Shown here piece by piece: positions 5,114 through 6,211 of a stretch of 6,211 bases of DNA. The notes under the pieces were generated by a model, which was not told where the DNA came from, ran no database searches, and saw nothing but the letters and a program-made list of their open reading frames with translations. The translations under genes and the position numbers were made by a program. Numbering within the stretch: the first letter of the stretch is position 1; each line of letters opens with the position of its first letter. Location: contig JAYUHK010000230.1 of the NCBI GenBank assembly GCA_043767025.1, positions 1 to 6,211 on the forward strand. Reading direction: 5' to 3'. The stretch comes from JAYUHK01 sp043767025. Lineage in GTDB: Bacteria > Bacteroidota > Bacteroidia > Chitinophagales > Saprospiraceae.

Positions 5114-5140
5114 TTGGCTGCAAGGGATTCAGTATTTTTG
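5114..5140 (+). promoter_or_regulatory. candidate promoter of the UvrD-like helicase
   Basis: TATTTTTG at 5133-5140 matches the Bacteroidota -7 consensus and lies 61 bp before the helicase ATG. A TTG at 5114-5116 is only 16 bases upstream, shorter than usual. It is divergent to the equivalent box of the exporter gene. Confidence 0.4.
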
Positions 5141-5201
5141 CGCACAGTTTGTTTTTGTAAAAATTTTATCGGACTTTTGAGTTTGCAAAATTTTAGTGTT
5201 T

Positions 5202-6211
5202 ATGACAAAAAAAAGCCAGAATTTTACTGATTTTAATAAAAATTTTGAGTCCAATTTGGAGCAACTCAACGCCGAGCAACGAGCTGCGGTAGAGCAAATC
5301 GAAGGTCCAGTAATGGTAATTGCGGGTCCGGGAACTGGCAAAACGCATATTCTTGCTGCCCGAATTGGACGTATTCTGACCGAAACAGATACATCGGCAC
5401 AAAATATTTTGTGCCTTACGTTCACCGATGCTGGCGTGTTGGCGATGCGCAAACGACTGTTGCAGCTGATTGGTAGCGAGGGGCAAAGGGTTCACGTTTT
5501 TACATTTCATGGCTTTTGTAGCACCGTTATTCGGGATAATGCGGAGCAGTTTGGGCGCAATGATTTGGAGCCTTTGAGCGAGTTGGAGAATTTGGATATT
5601 CTCAAAAAAATCTTGCTCGAACTGCCTGCGACTCACCCGCTTTCGATGGCGAGCGACTCTGACTTTTATGTGCAGCACCTAAAAAATTTGTTCCAAAAAA
5701 TGAAAGCAGAGGCGTGGACAGTAGAATCTATTTTGACAGCTATTGATGATTATGTGACAGAGCTTCCAAACAAAAGTGAATATATTTATCAAATAAAACG
5801 TGGCGCAAGCCAAAAAGGCGACCTCAAAAAAGCGATTTTGGAAGCTGAAAAAATAAAAATGTCACTGTTGAGCGCAGCAGTGCAGCTTTTCCCACGCTAC
5901 GAATACCATCTTATGGCATCGCGCCGATTCGATTTTGAGGATATGATAGGTTGGGTTTTGTCGGCTTTCCAAAAAAATGAAATGTTGCTTCGCACCTATC
6001 AGGAGCGATATTTGTATGTGTTGGTAGATGAATTTCAGGATACCAACGGCGCACAAAATGCTCTAATACAGCAACTTATCAATTATTGGGACTCGCCAAA
6101 TATTTTTATCGTCGGCGACGATGACCAAGCAATTTATGAGTTTCAGGGCGCGCGCCTGAAAAGTTTGATGGACTTTTTTGACAAGTTTCGGACTGAAATA
6201 AAGTTGGTCGT
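5202..6211 (+). CDS. UvrD/PcrA-like superfamily 1 ATP-dependent DNA helicase, N-terminal part
   Basis: Cut off by the window edge after 336 codons, with no stop; translated directly from the ATG at 5202. It is an SF1A (3'-5') DNA helicase that uses ATP to unwind DNA in repair or recombination. Motifs in order: Q motif LNAEQRAAV (22-30), Walker A AGPGTGKT (41-48), motif Ia LTFTDAGVLAMRKRL (72-86), Ib VHVFTFHGFC (97-106), FDFEDMIGWVL before motif II, Walker B VDEFQDT (275-281) and motif III VGDDDQAIYEFQGA (304-317). The charged, helical 120-260 region is the 1B insertion. Motifs IV-VI and any C-terminal nuclease domain lie outside the window, so PcrA/UvrD-, AddA- or AdnA-like subtypes cannot be told apart. 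The ATG has no Shine-Dalgarno sequence; residues 1-20 before the Q motif are polar and may be a lineage-specific extension. Confidence 0.93.
   Translation, partial: MTKKSQNFTDFNKNFESNLEQLNAEQRAAVEQIEGPVMVIAGPGTGKTHILAARIGRILTETDTSAQNILCLTFTDAGVLAMRKRLLQLIGSEGQRVHVFTFHGFCSTVIRDNAEQFGRNDLEPLSELENLDILKKILLELPATHPLSMASDSDFYVQHLKNLFQKMKAEAWTVESILTAIDDYVTELPNKSEYIYQIKRGASQKGDLKKAILEAEKIKMSLLSAAVQLFPRYEYHLMASRRFDFEDMIGWVLSAFQKNEMLLRTYQERYLYVLVDEFQDTNGAQNALIQQLINYWDSPNIFIVGDDDQAIYEFQGARLKSLMDFFDKFRTEIKLV

Noticed and set aside
5193..5678. 161- and 107-codon minus-strand frames opposite the start of the helicase
   Set aside because: The plus strand carries consecutive helicase motifs (Q, Walker A, Ia, Ib) here; the opposite frames have no recognisable domain.

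Overview
The window looks like a chromosomal piece of a Bacteroidota (Cytophaga/Flavobacterium/Bacteroides group) genome. The reasons are the gene order rplM-rpsI-rpsB-tsf-pyrH, the L13 N-terminus (TLSYKTVSAN), gene starts without Shine-Dalgarno motifs behind very AT-rich leaders, and promoter-like sites of the Bacteroidota type (TTG, about 20 nt, TAnnTTTG). No tRNA, rRNA, CRISPR array or insertion sequence was recognised.

Layout from left to right. Positions 3-98 may hold the last 31 codons of an unidentified plus-strand gene that converges on pyrH. From 109 to 4193 everything is on the minus strand, so transcription runs right to left: rplM (L13, GTG start), rpsI (S9), rpsB (S2), tsf (EF-Ts), then a two-gene DUF433/DUF5615 toxin-antitoxin-like module, then pyrH (UMP kinase). 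Upstream of rplM is a good Bacteroidota promoter and a leader of about 110 nt with a terminator-like hairpin. Further hairpins lie between rpsI and rpsB, between rpsB and tsf, and directly after tsf. Next comes a minus-strand LysE/RhtB-type exporter (4427-5044). A divergent promoter region then leads to a plus-strand UvrD/PcrA-like helicase whose 3' end is cut off by the window.

The ribosomal genes, tsf and pyrH form a translation and nucleotide housekeeping block. The odd part is the stretch between tsf and pyrH. A strong intrinsic terminator closes the tsf unit, and an AT-rich DUF433-DUF5615 pair then sits directly in front of pyrH. The pair is internally coupled by an ATGA overlap, and the DUF5615 frame runs 11 bp into pyrH. 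The module is framed by a 26-bp direct repeat with 25 identities, and each copy ends exactly on a start codon (that of the DUF433 gene and that of pyrH). The simplest reading is that the module entered the pyrH leader, duplicated or recombined with it, and now shares an mRNA with an essential gene. This is an inference that comparison with relatives could test.
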